Source: Puniceibacterium sediminis
GTDB taxonomy: Bacteria > Pseudomonadota > Alphaproteobacteria > Rhodobacterales > Rhodobacteraceae
Assembly: GCF_900188035.1 (NCBI RefSeq)
Contig: NZ_FZNN01000008.1
Coordinates: forward strand, 124,001 to 188,000
Direction of reading: 5' to 3'
DNA: 64,000 bases
In this document: piece by piece, positions 16,263 to 25,039 of the stretch
Numbering within the stretch: the stretch's first letter is position 1
Layout: every line of letters begins with the position of its first letter
Program-made: the position numbers and the translations under genes
The notes under the pieces: model-generated
Told to the model about the DNA's origin: nothing
Database searches by the model: none
The model's input: the letters and a program-made list of their open reading frames with translations, nothing else

Positions 16263-17570
16263 TCATCGGGCCTCGCGGATGGTGTCGGGTAGCCAGAGTG
16301 CGAGATCCGGCAGCCAGATCAGCACGAAGACCATGACCACCATGATCAGGAACATCGGCATCGCGGCGCGGGTGATATAGCCCATTTCGTGGTCCGTCAT
16401 GCCTTGGAGGACGAACAGGTTGAAGCCTATGGGCGGAGTGATCTGCGCCATTTCGACCACCACCACGACGAAGATGCCGAACCAGATGAGGTCGATGCCT
16501 GCCTCGCGTACCATGGGTTCGACCACCGCCATGGTCAGGACGACCGAAGATATGCCGTCAAGGAACATGCCCAGCACGATGTAGAACACCAGGAGCGCCA
16601 TGAGCAGCTGGAAGCGGCTGAGCTCCATGGATGCGATCAGGTCGGCCAGTGCGCGTGGCAGGCCGGTAAAACCCATGGAGAGTTTGAGGAAGGCCGCGCC
16701 GATCAGGATGAGGGCGATCATGGCGCTGGTGCGGGTTGCGCCCATCAGGCTGGCATTGAAGGTTTGCCAGTTCAGCGACCCCTGCCCGGCGGCAAGGACA
16801 AGCGCGCCGATGACTCCAAAGGCCGCAGCCTCGGTTGCGGTGGCAAAGCCGAGGTACATGGAGCCGATCACCACGACGATGAGGCAGATCACCGGCAGCA
16901 GGAAGCGGGAGTTGCGCAGCTTTTCCGCGAAGGACATGCCGGTTTCGGCGATGGGTGCCCAGGTTTTCGAGAATGTGGCGTAAAGTGCGACGTAGCCCAT
17001 GAACATCACCGCCAGAACAAGGCCCGGGATGACCCCGGCAAAGAACAGCGCGGTGATGGATTCGTTGACCGACACGCCATAAACGATCAGCGCGAGGCTG
17101 GGCGGGATCATCAGGCCCAGCGTTGCCGCCCCGGCCAGCGTGCCGATGATCAGCCGTTCTGGATAGTTGCGCGCGCGCAGTTCCGGGATCGACATCTTGC
17201 CCACGGTGGACAGCGTTGCGGCGGATGACCCCGACACAGCGGCAAAGACCGTACAGCCGACGATATTGGTATGGACGAGGCCACCCGGCAGGCGGGCAAG
17301 CCATGGGGAGAGGCCCTTGAACATATCCTCGGACAGGCGTGTGCGGTACAATACCTCGCCCATCCAGATGAACAGTGGCAGCGCGGTCAGGGTCCAGCTG
17401 GACGAGGTGGCCCAGATTGTCGTGACCATGACGTCACCCACGGGGCGGGTGGTGAAAAGCTCCATCCCGACCCATGCAACGCCCATCAGTGCAAGGCCGA
17501 CCCAGAGGCCGGTGCCGAGCAGCAGGAACAGCACAAAGAGGAAGAGCGCGATGGCGTAGAGTTCGGTCAT
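16263..17570 (-). CDS. dctM: TRAP transporter large permease (DctM)
   Basis: Large membrane subunit of a tripartite ATP-independent periplasmic transporter, 435 aa with about 12 helices. It imports an organic acid or amino-acid-like solute driven by sodium. Family signatures are LPLFIWMGEVLYRTRLSEDM, CTVFAAVSGSSAATLSTVGK, PSLALIVYGVSVNESI and FVVVVVEMAQITPPIGFNLF. The ATG at 17570 has GGAGAG just upstream and lies 1 base after the dctQ stop; an upstream Met at 17597 would overlap dctQ. Confidence 0.93.
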   Translation of the reverse strand: MTELYAIALFLFVLFLLLGTGLWVGLALMGVAWVGMELFTTRPVGDVMVTTIWATSSSWTLTALPLFIWMGEVLYRTRLSEDMFKGLSPWLARLPGGLVHTNIVGCTVFAAVSGSSAATLSTVGKMSIPELRARNYPERLIIGTLAGAATLGLMIPPSLALIVYGVSVNESITALFFAGVIPGLVLAVMFMGYVALYATFSKTWAPIAETGMSFAEKLRNSRFLLPVICLIVVVIGSMYLGFATATEAAAFGVIGALVLAAGQGSLNWQTFNASLMGATRTSAMIALILIGAAFLKLSMGFTGLPRALADLIASMELSRFQLLMALLVFYIVLGMFLDGISSVVLTMAVVEPMVREAGIDLIWFGIFVVVVVEMAQITPPIGFNLFVLQGMTDHEMGYITRAAMPMFLIMVVMVFVLIWLPDLALWLPDTIREAR

Positions 17571-17571
17571 G

Positions 17572-18105
17572 TCACTCTCCGTGGCTTTGATCGACAAGAT
17601 CGCGGGTGATGCGGTGATCGCCCTTGACCAGCACGTGGATCAGATGGTCGGTCAGCGCGATGGCAAGGATGCCGCCGCCAAAGACCATGACCGACTGGGG
17701 TATCCAGAGGGCGGTGGCGTCCTGCGATTGTGAGACTTCGTTGAATTTCCACGACCAATAAGTGAACCAGTAGGCGTAGTAAGTGAAATACCACGCAATC
17801 GCCGCGCCAAGGCCAAAGCACCAGATTTCCAGCAGCCAGCGCACGCGTTTGGGCACTGCGCCCAGCAGGATCGACACCCGGATATGTGCGCCCCGGTTCA
17901 GGGCGTTGGCAAAGGACAGGAAGGATGCCGCCGCCATGGCATAGCCGGCATAGGAGGCACCGCCCGGAAAGACAGTGCCGGTCCAGCGGGCCAGCATCTG
18001 GGCGATGATCAGCAGCAGGATGGCAATCAGGCAAAGCGCGGCGAGTATGCCCGCGCCAAGGTACAGAGCATCCAGCCCACGTCGCAAGGATCTGAGTGCG
18101 GTCAT
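17572..18105 (-). CDS. dctQ: TRAP transporter small permease (DctQ)
   Basis: Small membrane subunit of the TRAP transporter, 177 aa with four helices (about residues 13-38, 50-70, 88-110 and 130-150). LLLIIAQMLARWTGTVFPG and SFANALNRGAHIRVSILL fit DctQ. The start at 18105 is preceded by GGAGG (7 bases). A 313-base gap with a stem-loop separates it from dctP. Confidence 0.88.
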   Translation of the reverse strand: MTALRSLRRGLDALYLGAGILAALCLIAILLLIIAQMLARWTGTVFPGGASYAGYAMAAASFLSFANALNRGAHIRVSILLGAVPKRVRWLLEIWCFGLGAAIAWYFTYYAYWFTYWSWKFNEVSQSQDATALWIPQSVMVFGGGILAIALTDHLIHVLVKGDHRITRDLVDQSHGE

Positions 18106-18418
18106 CGCAGCCTCCGGGTTCCTGACAGATAGGGTGGCCCCGAAAGGGACCACCGCGTCATAATTGTGTGGAAAGGCGTTTCAGCCCGCACCACGGTCAT
18201 ATTTAAGCACGAGCCGCGCATCGTTGGGCCGCGGTTCGGCGATGCAACGGTCGAGCGTGGCACTTTATCCCGCAACGTACGTCTGACCTAAGTACGTAAC
18301 ACCCAGCCTCATCAAATCGCCGTGCCGGGGGGCGGCCCGACGATGCGCGGCGGCCTTGCGGCCTTGTTTCCGCGCAGGTGCCTTCATTCGTGCCACAGCA
18401 ACTATGTTGAGTGTCACG
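18106..18418 (-). other. 313-base gap between dctP and dctQ with a stem-loop
   Basis: No gene was recognised. The clearest structure is a 9-bp stem at 18133-18141 and 18146-18154 (one G-U pair) with a 4-base loop (GAAA on the plus strand, TTTC in the message), 28 bases before the dctQ start in the message. Such intercistronic hairpins after a binding-protein gene commonly keep its transcript more abundant than the permease part. A 40-codon basic reading frame (ATG near 18390) exists here but has no ribosome site or recognisable family. An imperfect ACGTAC/GTACGT pair lies at about 18277-18300. Confidence 0.5.
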
Positions 18419-19396
18419 TCACTGCATCGCGTGGTAGTTGTCGATGATGGTCTGACCGGCGGCACCGGCCTGTTCCAGCCATTCGGTGGTCATCGTCTCG
18501 CCCACGGCGCGCAGTTCGGATTCGAGCTGTTCCGACGGGGGTTGTACCATCATGCCGCCGGCGCGCAGGCCCTCATAGGTGAAGTTGGTGTATTCCTTGG
18601 AGCGATACAGCCCGGCATATTCGGCCAGAGCCGCGCAGCCTTCGATCACGGCCTTGCTGGCGTCGGATGTATCTGCCCAGACCTCGGCGTTGACCATGAT
18701 GTAGTTGCGCGGCAGCCAGGCATCGACCTGATAGAAGTGTGTGAGCGATTCCCAGACCTTCTGGTCATAGCCCGTAGCCCCCGAAGAAATCATCGATTCC
18801 GCAACGCCGGTGGCAAAGGCCTGGCTGAGTTCGGCGGCTTCGATCGTGACGGGGGCCATGCCGGTCAGTTCGGCCAGACGCGCGGTCGCGTTGTTGTAAG
18901 AGCGGAACTTGATGCCTGCCATGTCGGCGACCGAGTTCACCTCTTTGTTGAAATACAGCCCCTGGGGCGGCCACGGCACGGAATAGAGCAGGTGCAGGTT
19001 CTGATCGGCCAGAACGCTCTCGATCTCGGGCTTGGCGGCCTCCCACAGCTTGGCGTGGTCGTCAAAGCTGGGCGACAGGAAGGGGATGGAGTCAAAGCCG
19101 AAGATAGCGTTTTCATTGGCGTGGCCGGACAACAGGCGTTCACCGATGGGCACCTGACCGGTCTGGATCGCGCGCTTGATATCGGCGCCGGCGAACAGCG
19201 CGCCGCCCGGGTGGGTCACGATCTCGACCTCGCCCATGGTGCCGGTGGTCACGCAATTGGCGAATTCCGCGCCAGTGGCCGAGTGGAAGTTGGTCGCGGA
19301 ATAGGCCATCGGCATATCCCATGTTTCGGCCATGGCGGGCGCGGTCAGCGCCGTGGCGCAGGCAAGTCCCGTTAGAGTATTTGCAAACAGTTTCAT
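18419..19396 (-). CDS. dctP: TRAP transporter substrate-binding protein (DctP)
   Basis: Periplasmic receptor of the TRAP system, 325 aa, with signal peptide (residues 1-23, ending AMA) and mature start ETWDMPMAY. The DctP fold is shown by FANCVTTGTMGEVEIVTHPG, the helix region PWPPQGLYFNKEVNSVADMAGIKFR (read in two parts) and ELSQAFATGVAESMISSG, where the conserved substrate-contact region normally lies. Genes around it oxidise D-amino acids and open pyroglutamate, so an amino-acid-derived carboxylate is the likely cargo. This is inference. Confidence 0.92.
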   Translation of the reverse strand: MKLFANTLTGLACATALTAPAMAETWDMPMAYSATNFHSATGAEFANCVTTGTMGEVEIVTHPGGALFAGADIKRAIQTGQVPIGERLLSGHANENAIFGFDSIPFLSPSFDDHAKLWEAAKPEIESVLADQNLHLLYSVPWPPQGLYFNKEVNSVADMAGIKFRSYNNATARLAELTGMAPVTIEAAELSQAFATGVAESMISSGATGYDQKVWESLTHFYQVDAWLPRNYIMVNAEVWADTSDASKAVIEGCAALAEYAGLYRSKEYTNFTYEGLRAGGMMVQPPSEQLESELRAVGETMTTEWLEQAGAAGQTIIDNYHAMQ

Positions 19397-19426
19397 ATCA
19401 GTATCTCCCGTGTTGAATGTGATACA

Positions 19427-20674
19427 TTAAGTAAACCGCCCCGGTTGGTACGGGGTCAGGTCGGTATTGGACGGTTGTCCCGTCATGAGACCGGCAAGCA
19501 GCCGACCTGTCTTTGGACCCGCGGTCAGGCCGATGTGCTGATGGCCAAAAGCGGCGTATATTCCCGTCTCGCGGACCTGCCCGATGAGCGGCAGGCTGTC
19601 GGTGGTGGCGGGGCGATGGCCCATCCATTCAACCTCTTCCCCGTGGGTCAGCCCCGGGAAGGCGCGTTTGACGTGTCGGCGCAGCAGCTCAAACGGCGCG
19701 CGCGAGGGGGGCGCATCAAGGCCACCAAATTCAACGATTCCGGCGCAGCGCAGCCCGTCGTCCATCGGCGTGGCGACGAATTTTCCGGACTGGATCATGA
19801 AGGGCATCCGTGGACCGTTCTGCGCGCCCTGAAACACGATGTGATAGCCGCGTTCGGATTCCAGCGGGATGTTCAGGTCGAGCTTTTTCATCAGCGGGCC
19901 GGACCAGATGCCCGAGGCAATGACAGCCCGGTCGCAGGCGATTGGGCCATCGGCTGTCAGCACCTCGGTGATACGACCGTCGGTCAGGGTGACGTCCTGC
20001 ACAGCGGTCTGGCGGATCACGCCGCCCATCGCCTCAAAATCCTTTGCCAGCGCTTTGACATAACCGCCGGGGTCGCGGACATGACCGTGGTCCTGCATCA
20101 CCGCGAGGCAGTGGATCGATGGACCGAGAGCCGGTTCATATTCCTGCACGGCAGCGCCTTCGATCAGGCGCGGGGTAAAGCCGTGTTCGGCGCGCAAAGC
20201 CCAGGAGGATGCGTCGGCGTCAAAATCAGCACGATTGGCATAGGCATAGGCATAATCGCTGGGTACCACGAAGGAGCGCGCCGACAGGCCATCGGTCAGG
20301 GCCATGTGCTGATCGACGCTGTCCGACACGATGGGCGAAAGGCCCTGGGCAAGACGCCGGGTGTCCGGCGCATTGGCGTGGCTGAGGTATTTCATCAGCC
20401 AGGGCAGCAGGCGCGGCAGGTAGGCCCATTTCAGGAACAGGGGCGCGTCGCGGTCCAGCAACATGCCCGGTGCCTTGCGGATCAGCCCGGGGGCGGTGAC
20501 CGGCAGCATGGCGCAGGCGGCAAGCACCCCGCCATTGCCATGGGATGTGCCCTCGCCCGGGGGGGCGCGGTCGACCAGTGTGACAGCGGCCCCATAACGG
20601 CGCAGCCAGATCGCAGTGGATACGCCGACAATTCCGGCACCGATGACGACGACATGATCTTGATGGGTGGACAT
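19427..20674 (-). CDS. D-amino acid dehydrogenase-like FAD oxidoreductase
   Basis: A 415-aa DAO-superfamily flavoenzyme resembling DadA. The Rossmann motif HVVVIGAGIVGVSTAIWLRR begins at residue 7. EGTSHGNGGVLAACAMLPV and the C-terminal EWMGHRPATTDSLPLIGQ plus FGHQHIGLTAGPKTGRLLA match DadA-type enzymes, which deaminate D-amino acids to 2-oxo acids at the membrane. It is the first gene of the minus-strand operon running to pxpA, and its promoter faces the divergent winged-helix regulator. D-proline, D-hydroxyproline or similar substrates are possible. Confidence 0.86.
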   Translation of the reverse strand: MSTHQDHVVVIGAGIVGVSTAIWLRRYGAAVTLVDRAPPGEGTSHGNGGVLAACAMLPVTAPGLIRKAPGMLLDRDAPLFLKWAYLPRLLPWLMKYLSHANAPDTRRLAQGLSPIVSDSVDQHMALTDGLSARSFVVPSDYAYAYANRADFDADASSWALRAEHGFTPRLIEGAAVQEYEPALGPSIHCLAVMQDHGHVRDPGGYVKALAKDFEAMGGVIRQTAVQDVTLTDGRITEVLTADGPIACDRAVIASGIWSGPLMKKLDLNIPLESERGYHIVFQGAQNGPRMPFMIQSGKFVATPMDDGLRCAGIVEFGGLDAPPSRAPFELLRRHVKRAFPGLTHGEEVEWMGHRPATTDSLPLIGQVRETGIYAAFGHQHIGLTAGPKTGRLLAGLMTGQPSNTDLTPYQPGRFT

Positions 20675-20731
20675 ATCAGGTACCGGCCATGAGTGATTCC
20701 ATCCCGGCATTCTGAACTAGACTGACACCAC

Positions 20732-20748
20732 GTCAACAAAATGTTGAC
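20732..20748. promoter_or_regulatory. Perfect operator palindrome between the catabolic operon and its regulator
   Basis: GTCAACA (20732-20738), a 3-base AAA spacer and TGTTGAC (20742-20748) form a perfect 17-base inverted repeat in the 98-base divergent gap. It overlaps a TTGACA that could be a -35 element for the rightward gene. The size and position fit the operator of a MarR-like winged-helix dimer, most simply the product of the gene at 20773. Confidence 0.75.
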
Positions 20749-20772
20749 AAATTGTCAGGATCGGCTTTGCTG

Positions 20773-21294
20773 ATGCTCATGAAACAGAATGATCTAGGAC
20801 CGGTCGTGTCGTCGGCCCATCTGGCGGGCGGTGCCTTTCCCGAGATATCAGAGTTCGAATTCGGGCTGACGCTGGCGAACAATGCGTTTCAGCGCTGGAT
20901 TGTGCGTGCCATGGCGACGGCGGGGCATCCGGGGCTGACCGCGCTTGAGGTGCTGGTGCTGCATTCGGTCTATCACCGTGAGCGGCCCAAGCGGCTGGCC
21001 GATCTGTGTCTGGTGCTGAACATCGAGGATACGCATACCGTCAACTACGCGATCAAGAAATTGGCCCGTGCGGGCCTTGTCGTCGAAGGGCGGCAGGGCA
21101 AGGAAAAGACGGTTTCGGCCACCGAGGAAGGTGCCACCGCCTGCGAAAAATACCGCGAGATCCGCGATGCGCTGCTGCTGAGTGCGGTGGGTGAGCTGGG
21201 GTTTGAGCCGGAACAGATCACGCGTCTGTCGACGCTGCTGCGGCTGATGTCAGGCCAGTACGATCAGGCGGCACGGGCGGCGACGACGTATTGA
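20773..21294 (+). CDS. Winged-helix (MarR-like) transcriptional regulator
   Basis: A 173-aa predicted MarR-type dimeric regulator. The winged-helix core spans about residues 55-125, with LTALEVLVLHSVYHR, KRLADLCLVLNIEDTHTVNY (recognition helix region), AIKKLARAGLVVEGRQGKEK (wing) and SATEEGATACEKYREIRDALL (dimer helix). It is divergent from the DadA-TRAP-Pxp operon, so it is probably that operon's regulator. The ATG at 20773 was chosen; an ATG two codons later and a TTG at 20752 are alternatives. Confidence 0.82.
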   Translation: MLMKQNDLGPVVSSAHLAGGAFPEISEFEFGLTLANNAFQRWIVRAMATAGHPGLTALEVLVLHSVYHRERPKRLADLCLVLNIEDTHTVNYAIKKLARAGLVVEGRQGKEKTVSATEEGATACEKYREIRDALLLSAVGELGFEPEQITRLSTLLRLMSGQYDQAARAATTY

Positions 21295-21320
21295 ACGGCC
21301 CTGCGGGAGGTCAGTGCAAC

Positions 21321-21342
21321 GCAGGCGCCGGGCAACGCCTGC
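21321..21342. repeat. GC-rich palindromic repeat after the regulator gene
   Basis: GCAGGCG (21321-21327) and CGCCTGC (21336-21342) form a perfect 7-bp stem around CCGGGCAA. The 18-mer at 21325-21342 matches 12656-12673 with one mismatch. It lies between two convergent genes and is probably another copy of the same intergenic repeat or terminator family. Confidence 0.5.
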
Positions 21343-21400
21343 GGCTTGATTTCGGGCGGGTTTCTTACCTGCACGCAGGGCCCTACCCGCCGCCCGCGCG

Positions 21401-22651
21401 CTACAGGATCCGCTGCAACGCGGCCAGAAACGCGGCCACTTCGGCCTGAGAGTTGTAGTGGCACAGCGACACGCGCACGCAGCCCTTTTGCCCCAGTGGG
21501 GTCAGGATATTGCCGGAATAGTGGTCATCCTTGCGCAGATGCACGCGGATGCCCTCGGCCTTGAGCGCCGAAACGATGTCGACCGCCGCGATGTTTTCCG
21601 AGGCAAAGGAGACCAGACCTTCACGCGCGGGATTGTCGACGCCGCCGATGACGATCACGCCGGGCATTTCGGCCAGCCCCGGCAGGTTGCCGGTGCCCTG
21701 CAGCATCGCGTTGGTCAGCGACGCCTCGTGTGCATGGATCGCCTGGCCGGCTGCTTCGATCCGTTCGCGGGGATCGGTGCTGTCGGTGAATTCCCCGCCC
21801 AGCCAATCGAAATACCCGACCACATCCGAAAAGGTCGCGTATGATCCGGTGTCTCGGGTCCCGAGTTCCCAGCTGCCCTCGGGTCCGCCGACAAGCGAGT
21901 TGTGCGGCAGGGCTGATAGCCGGTCCGAGGCCCAGGCGATGCCGTAGCCGTGGCGCGAAAACACCTTGTAGGGCGAGATCACATAGCCGTCGATGTCATA
22001 GGATGCGATGTCGATGCGACCGTGGCTGGCGTGCTGGATGCCGTCGACGATGATATAGGCGTCGGGCGCTGTGGCGCGGATGAGGCGGGCAATCGCCGCC
22101 ACGTCCATCGCCATGCCGGTCACCGGCGAGGTGTGCAGAATCGTCGCGACCCGTGTGTCGGGTGTGACGTACTGCGCATATTGTTCGGCCGTCACCAGCC
22201 CCAGCGCGTCGTCATGGGGAACCTGAACGTACTCCTTGCCCGCCACTGCGGCCCAGCGTGTGCAGGCCGAACGGGACGCGGGGTGTTCAACGGTCGCCCC
22301 CAGCACGATGCCGCCCGGTGCCGCGCCAAGGATCGCGTCGCAGATCAGGCGAAAGGTAAGCTCGGTGCCGCTTTCACCCACAAAAACGGCGCCGGTGGGG
22401 GCATTGAAGAAGGTGCGAATGTCGGATTTCGCGCGGTCAATGGTAGCGACCAAAGCATGAGAGGCGACGTTGTCCCGGCCCTGATTGTCGGGGATCGCGG
22501 CGAATTTAGCCGACGTGTCGACCACCGAATTCAGCGTCAGCGCCCCGCCGGCGTTTTCGAAAAACACACGCGGCCCGTCGAAGGGACAGCTGTCGACATG
22601 GGCAAAGCGCGCGCGGACCTGGTCCAGCAATCCGGGTTTCTGGTCAAACAT
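21401..22651 (-). CDS. Cysteine desulfurase-like PLP enzyme (class V aminotransferase fold)
   Basis: A 416-aa PLP-dependent protein of the cysteine desulfurase-like group. PCPFDGPRVFFENAGG-like N-terminus (read CPFDGPRVFFENAGG) is followed by PTGAVFVGESGTELTFRLI. The PLP lysine is expected in YVISPYKVFSRHGYGIAWA, as in SufS/Csd relatives where the Lys precedes a short Gly/His motif. VDGIQHASHGRIDIASYDID supplies the conserved Asp and His. The start at 22651 (MFDQKPGLLDQ) was preferred to an upstream Met at 22684. Substrate is unknown; isolated members of this group are not part of Fe-S operons. The 237 bases upstream to yacG hold nothing recognised. Confidence 0.82.
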   Translation of the reverse strand: MFDQKPGLLDQVRARFAHVDSCPFDGPRVFFENAGGALTLNSVVDTSAKFAAIPDNQGRDNVASHALVATIDRAKSDIRTFFNAPTGAVFVGESGTELTFRLICDAILGAAPGGIVLGATVEHPASRSACTRWAAVAGKEYVQVPHDDALGLVTAEQYAQYVTPDTRVATILHTSPVTGMAMDVAAIARLIRATAPDAYIIVDGIQHASHGRIDIASYDIDGYVISPYKVFSRHGYGIAWASDRLSALPHNSLVGGPEGSWELGTRDTGSYATFSDVVGYFDWLGGEFTDSTDPRERIEAAGQAIHAHEASLTNAMLQGTGNLPGLAEMPGVIVIGGVDNPAREGLVSFASENIAAVDIVSALKAEGIRVHLRKDDHYSGNILTPLGQKGCVRVSLCHYNSQAEVAAFLAALQRIL

Positions 22652-22888
22652 GTGGTGGCCTTCTGTAGTGGGGAAATGGGGCAAATATGGGGTTTGCAGA
22701 TGTCGCCGACATCCCGCACCATACGCATGCCACTGATGCCGATTTCCCCTGAGGCTTCAAGTCAAAGCCGCGTTCGGGTGGTAAAAATCCGCGATACGCG
22801 GGATCGCAGGGAGGTCTTTCTGTGGGACCCGCGGAATCCTGCACCAACATGCACACCAGACAGACGCCGACCTGTCCGCTGGCGCGTG

Positions 22889-23080
22889 TTAGTGCGGTCT
22901 TTCCGGCGTTTCCATGGCGTTCAGGACCGCGTCCAGCGCCTCTTCGATGTCGTCGGGATCTTCGGACGGCAGGGCGTAACTGCCGCTCATCCATTTCCCA
23001 AGATCGACATCCGCACAGCGTTTCGAGCAGAAGGGGCGGTATGCGGCTTCGGTGGCGCGCTTGCAGATCGGACAGCTCAC
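22889..23080 (-). CDS. yacG: DNA gyrase inhibitor YacG
   Basis: A 63-aa zinc-binding protein. Cys pairs CPIC (residues 3-6) and the later C-S-K-R-C in PFCSKRCADVDLGKWMSGSY match the YacG zinc finger, known in E. coli to bind and inhibit gyrase. The C-terminal acidic tail (SEDPDDIEEAL) is usual. Its ATG overlaps the stop of rng (ATGA). Confidence 0.92.
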   Translation of the reverse strand: MSCPICKRATEAAYRPFCSKRCADVDLGKWMSGSYALPSEDPDDIEEALDAVLNAMETPERPH

Positions 23081-24096
23081 TTCAGCACCGCTGACAGGGC
23101 GATCCGATCGCGTTTGCGTTGCAATTCCAGATTGCCCATCGGGGTCCAGCCCACCAGGGTCGTCTCGATCGTGCAGAGCTTCAGCGCCGCGCGCAGGGCG
23201 GATTCAATCGTGCGGCGATCCTTTTTCGGGACCGGCGCCGGGTCGATGGTGATCTGACCGCCCAGACCGCGCAGGCGCAGCTGGCGGGGCAGATCCTTCA
23301 TCGCGGCCATGTTGGCCTTCAGGCCGGCGGCGGGCGTCGTGTCGCCCCCGGTGTTGATGTCCACGGCGACCAGCGCGCGGGTGGGTTCGATGAACATGGA
23401 CCCTTCACCCAGCGTGACTTTGGCGCTGCGCAATTCTTCGATGGCGTCCAGAACGCCCTGATTTTCAAAGCTGCCCGCTTCGGTGTCGATATCGGCAGGT
23501 TCGACCCATTCCCGCCATGCGATCGCATGGGGGCTGTCGCCTTCGACCAGAGTTTCAGCGTCGCCTGTGGCATCGTTCATCACGGTATTGGCGAGGTCGG
23601 ACATGGCACGGATATCTTCGGCAATCTCGTCCGCATCGGCTCCGGCGCAGGAGGACCGCAGAATGAGGCCGTGGGTCCCATCCTCCATCACTTCGTGGGC
23701 GAGTTCGGTCAGGCGAACGCGTTCCTCTTCATCCCGAATGGAACGTGAGACGTTGAAGCCGGGCGCATCCGGGGTGACGATGGCATAGCGGCTCTTGAAC
23801 AGGATCTTGGTGGTGACGGGGATCGCCTTGCCCGCCTCGGCGTAGCCGGTGACCTGAACCAGCAGCGGCTGACCGGCGGCCAACCCCTTGATCTGGCGCA
23901 GATAACACTGGCCATCTGGGGAGCGCAGGAACATGCCGCCCTGCCCCTTCATCGGGCGCATGGCGATGGCGCGGTAGATGGTGCCGGGACGCGGCAGGTC
24001 GGTGTCGACCAGCAGATCCTGAAGGACGCCGTCCACCATGAGGGCGGCGGCCTCAAGCCCGTTGAGGTGGTCAAGCGCGATGGTGCGGCCTTTCAT
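23077..24096 (-). CDS. rng: Ribonuclease E/G family protein
   Basis: A 339-aa short RNase G-like protein. It has the RNase E/G nuclease-domain features [53 protein letters not shown] (catalytic Asp region, DIN-G) and [19 protein letters not shown]. It is shorter than RNase E and lacks the N-terminal S1 domain in recognisable form, as is usual for the alphaproteobacterial gene between maf and yacG. GGAGCAGCC precedes the ATG at 24096, and the start overlaps the maf stop. Confidence 0.88.
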   Translation of the reverse strand: MKGRTIALDHLNGLEAAALMVDGVLQDLLVDTDLPRPGTIYRAIAMRPMKGQGGMFLRSPDGQCYLRQIKGLAAGQPLLVQVTGYAEAGKAIPVTTKILFKSRYAIVTPDAPGFNVSRSIRDEEERVRLTELAHEVMEDGTHGLILRSSCAGADADEIAEDIRAMSDLANTVMNDATGDAETLVEGDSPHAIAWREWVEPADIDTEAGSFENQGVLDAIEELRSAKVTLGEGSMFIEPTRALVAVDINTGGDTTPAAGLKANMAAMKDLPRQLRLRGLGGQITIDPAPVPKKDRRTIESALRAALKLCTIETTLVGWTPMGNLELQRKRDRIALSAVLK

Positions 24097-24671
24097 GGCT
24101 GCTCCTTCCAAAGGGGGTATCCGGCGGCGCGCAAAAGATGCGCGGTTTCGGCCAGCGGCAGACCGACGACGGCGGTGAACGAACCGGCAATCCACGGGAT
24201 GAAGGCGCCCGCGGGCCCCTGTATGCCGTAGCCGCCAGCCTTGCCCTGCCAGTCGTTGGTCGCGAGATAAGCGTTCAGTTCTTCGTCCGACAGCGACTTC
24301 ATCTTGACGGCCGTCACAACGTCGCGTTCCCAGATCCGCTCACCACGACGCACGGCGATGGCGGTGATCACGCGGTGGCGACGCCCCGAGAGGGCAAGCA
24401 GGAACTGAGCTGCCTCGCCCGCGTCACGCGGTTTGCCCAGGATGCGACGCCCAAGGGTAACCGTGGTGTCGGCAGACAGAACGATGTCGTCGGGGTCAGA
24501 CGGGACGGCGAACGCCTTTTCCCGCGCCAGCCGCACGCAATAGGGGCGCGGCAGTTCGCGGGGCAAGGGGTCTTCGTCGATGTCGGGGGCGCGGATGTCA
24601 TCCGCCACGACCCCCAGCTGGGCCAGCAGTTCACGCCTGCGCGGACTGCCAGAGCCAAGGATCAGTTTCAT
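24093..24671 (-). CDS. maf: Maf family nucleoside triphosphate pyrophosphatase
   Basis: A 192-aa house-cleaning pyrophosphatase (dTTP/UTP type) that prevents incorporation of unusual nucleotides. Signature elements are [18 protein letters not shown] at the N-terminus, [18 protein letters not shown] with the catalytic Asp, and [20 protein letters not shown]. It is in an infA-maf-rng-yacG run with overlapping stops and starts downstream. Confidence 0.95.
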   Translation of the reverse strand: MKLILGSGSPRRRELLAQLGVVADDIRAPDIDEDPLPRELPRPYCVRLAREKAFAVPSDPDDIVLSADTTVTLGRRILGKPRDAGEAAQFLLALSGRRHRVITAIAVRRGERIWERDVVTAVKMKSLSDEELNAYLATNDWQGKAGGYGIQGPAGAFIPWIAGSFTAVVGLPLAETAHLLRAAGYPLWKEQP

Positions 24672-24737
24672 GCATGCCCCAACGCGCGTTTCAGCGTGGC
24701 CAAGCGGCCGGATGTCGGGACAGCGGTCATCATACGC

Positions 24738-24956
24738 TTACTTGAAGCGGTAGTTGATCCGACCCTTGGTCAGATCGTAGGGGGTCATCTCGACTTGTAC
24801 TTTGTCGCCTGCGAGGACGCGGATGCGGTTCTTGCGCATCTTGCCTGCCGTGTGTGCGATGATCTCATGGCCGTTTTCAAGCTCGACCCGGAACGTCGCA
24901 TTCGGCAGGAGTTCTCTTACGACGCCGGGGAATTCGAGCAATTCTTCCTTGGCCAT
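24738..24956 (-). CDS. infA: Translation initiation factor IF-1
   Basis: 72-aa S1/OB-fold protein that binds the ribosomal A site during initiation. It has the invariant [20 protein letters not shown] start, [20 protein letters not shown] and [26 protein letters not shown] lies a few bases upstream. It is the first gene before maf, with a 66-base gap. Confidence 0.98.
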   Translation of the reverse strand: MAKEELLEFPGVVRELLPNATFRVELENGHEIIAHTAGKMRKNRIRVLAGDKVQVEMTPYDLTKGRINYRFK

Positions 24957-25039
24957 GGTCTCTCCTGAGTTACCGACTCTGCCAAGATGCAGAGCGCAGC
25001 ACTAAATGGGCGCATTCCGGCAGATTTTCAAGGGCCAAA

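Noticed and set aside
15346-16266. A 306-codon Arg/Gly/Ala-rich frame overlapping the BASS-like gene in another frame
   Set aside because: Its composition is that of a high-GC shadow frame. The other frame has clean membrane helices and overlaps its neighbours in an operon-like way.
18277-18300. Imperfect ACGTAC/GTACGT palindrome between dctP and dctQ as an operator
   Set aside because: Imperfect symmetry, intra-operon position and no second copy; the nearby stem-loop is the more convincing signal.
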